A stretch of 12,465 nucleotides of DNA from an uncultured Oscillospiraceae bacterium (GTDB taxonomy: Bacteria; Bacillota; Clostridia; Oscillospirales; Oscillospiraceae), in NCBI GenBank assembly GCA_934623545.1, contig CAKTVN010000026.1:1-12465 (forward strand), read 5' to 3'. Numbering within the stretch: position 1 is the first letter of the stretch; each line of letters begins with the position of its first letter. The notes under the pieces were generated by a model. That model did not search any database and had not been told where the DNA came from. It saw only the letters and a program-made list of their open reading frames with translations. Both the position numbers and the translations under genes were made by a program. This document shows, piece after piece, positions 11,451 to 12,465 of this stretch.

Positions 11451-12299
11451 TTACTGCTCCGGCTGCGTATCCGCAGAGGAGGCTTCCGGAGAAAACGGCT
11501 GCGAGCCGTCAGGGAGGGCGAAAATACTGTCAAAGACCTCGTCATCCGCCGTCAGAAGCTCCAGCTGTGTCTGCTGGACGGTATAGAATGGCTGACCGTC
11601 CGAGAGCGCGGAATAGCGGTAAAGCAGACCGCTGTCCAGCGCGATCCAATAGAGCGTCTGAACGTCGTTCTGCGCGCATTCCACAAAGACGCATTGCAGG
11701 TCGTTCTGCTCGGAGAAGGAGAGAAACTGTGCGTCGCGAATTTGCTCCTGCGGCAGCGCGAGCAGCGACTCGTAGGTGGGGACGCCCGTCAGATCGTCGC
11801 GCCCGGTGTCCGCGTTCAGTGGAAGCGCTGTCACGTCGTCTGCGTCGCCGTACCAGAGGTAGAGCATCTCGCCGTCGGTCAGATAGCTTTGGACAGCGTA
11901 TTCGTCGCTCAGACGGATGAGCATATGCGCACCGCTGACCCAGAGCTCCGCCTGCTGCTCGCGGGCGGCTTCTCCGGCATAGGTGGTGAGCGTCAGGACC
12001 TGATGGTAATCGGACGGGCGGGCAAGCTCCGAAAGCACGCTTTGGACATTTTCTGCGGAGATCTGCACGAACACATCCTCCTCCAGCGCGCTATCCGGCT
12101 GCTGGGGCGTTGCGGACGGCGCTGAGGAGGCATCCGGAAGTGTAATCGTCTCATGGCGGTTTTTTTCAACGGAGTTGATGAACACCGCCAGCAGAATGGA
12201 GAGCACGGCAAGCGCCGCAATACCGACGACCGCAGCGGTTTTCAGGCTTTTTTTCTTTTCGTTCTGCTCTTCCAGTGCTCTCACTCCTTTCGTTATCAT
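11451..12299 (-). CDS. Membrane-anchored extracytoplasmic protein, unknown function
   Basis: The protein of up to 282 residues has a short cytosolic head (EEQNEKKKSLK), one transmembrane helix at about 21-41 (TAAVVGIAALAVLSILLAVFI), a Ser/Pro/Ala linker (about 52-70), and an acidic outer domain of about 200 residues rich in beta-type sequence (for example VSGAHMLIRLSDEYAVQSYLTDGEMLYLWYG), ending in a Ser/Pro tail. The pattern of a carrier-like beta sheet measuring DGEMLYLW resembles LolA/RseB-type or sporulation membrane proteins, but that is a guess. No lipobox Cys is present. The start is uncertain: ATG 12299 lacks a good ribosome site, while an excellent AAAGGAG inside the gene stands 8 nt before an in-frame CTG at 12275. 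Confidence 0.8.
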   Translation of the reverse strand: MITKGVRALEEQNEKKKSLKTAAVVGIAALAVLSILLAVFINSVEKNRHETITLPDASSAPSATPQQPDSALEEDVFVQISAENVQSVLSELARPSDYHQVLTLTTYAGEAAREQQAELWVSGAHMLIRLSDEYAVQSYLTDGEMLYLWYGDADDVTALPLNADTGRDDLTGVPTYESLLALPQEQIRDAQFLSFSEQNDLQCVFVECAQNDVQTLYWIALDSGLLYRYSALSDGQPFYTVQQTQLELLTADDEVFDSIFALPDGSQPFSPEASSADTQPEQ

Positions 12300-12465
12300 T
12301 TATCATTCTTTTGAGCGGTCAAGGGATGCGCGTCGATGTGGGCATTGACCCCTACGAGCCCCTTAAGGTCGGAAATTTCCCGAATTTCATACGTCAAATA
12401 TTCAACGGGCGCGCACGTAACGATACGTATACTATAGCGTGCGATGCGGAAACCCGATTCTACGG
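12300..12465. other. Right-edge segment, probably intergenic
   Basis: A minus-strand frame is open from the window edge to a TGA at 12296-12298, overlapping ATG 12299 as ATGA, and would encode about 55 residues. Its third-position GC is close to 50 percent, far below the neighbouring genes, and the end of the frame runs through the palindromic repeat. I therefore read this as intergenic DNA rather than a gene end. It also holds the palindrome GGAAATTTCC (12371-12380) and CGCACG/CGTGCG (from 12412, 20-nt spacing). Confidence 0.4.
12328..12355 (-). repeat. Degenerate palindromic intergenic repeat
   Basis: GTCGATG (12332-12338) pairs with CATTGAC (12343-12349) around TGGG, one wobble. On the minus strand it reads GTAGGGG, then TCAATGCCCACATCGAC. 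From memory this resembles a common Firmicutes intergenic palindrome built on GTAGGGG and ATGCCCACAT; that match is recollection, not a search. Confidence 0.35.

Noticed and set aside
12296..12465. C-terminal end of a gene entering from the right edge on the minus strand
   Set aside because: An open frame exists and overlaps ATG 12299, but codon use is unlike its neighbours and the frame crosses a palindromic repeat; a 55-codon open frame can arise by chance.

Overview
The window looks like a chromosomal segment of a GC-rich Firmicute, probably a gut-type Clostridia of the Oscillospirales. The evidence is the gene content (E. coli-like thymidine kinase with deoC/deoD, type III pantothenate kinase, a sigma/anti-sigma pair, small Cys/Pro proteins), AGGAGG-type ribosome sites, and intergenic DNA packed with triloop hairpins. 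The taxonomic call is inference. No rRNA, tRNA, CRISPR array, integrase or transposase gene is visible.

Layout. 1-221: a chain of seven GC-rich hairpins after deoD. 222-2240 (minus): tdk-deoC-deoD, a deoxynucleoside salvage operon with its own extended -10 promoter. 2482-4743 (minus): dus, an ECF sigma factor and a zinc-finger membrane anti-sigma factor, with a promoter before dus and a terminator after the anti-sigma gene. 4744-6711: a 2-kb zone with one gene, a small alpha/beta hydrolase (5593-6195, plus). Its flanks hold an inverted pair of a two-hairpin repeat, two copies of a conserved 88/89-nt two-hairpin element, more hairpins, and a 219-bp MITE-like element. 6712-7617 (minus): a monoacylglycerol-lipase-like hydrolase. 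Divergent from it is a 67-residue membrane protein gene (7704-7907, plus).

7894-10376 (minus): metallophosphoesterase, coaX, and a diaminopimelate-decarboxylase-fold protein that lacks the PLP lysine; the last two are joined by an ATGA overlap. 10445-11413 (plus): three tightly packed short genes of unknown function, ending at a hairpin shared with the convergent gene. 11451-12299 (minus): a membrane-anchored extracytoplasmic protein. The right edge holds a degenerate palindromic repeat.

The best candidate for something undescribed is the pair of elements at 5100-5187 and 6493-6581. Their loops and linkers are nearly identical (CGCA; AAAATGTSAATCW; GGCGTGTAC), while both stems differ by paired changes that keep base pairing. 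That is the signature of a structure under selection, as RNA or as folded single-stranded DNA. Second is the decarboxylase-like protein with Arg in place of the catalytic Lys, encoded next to coaX.
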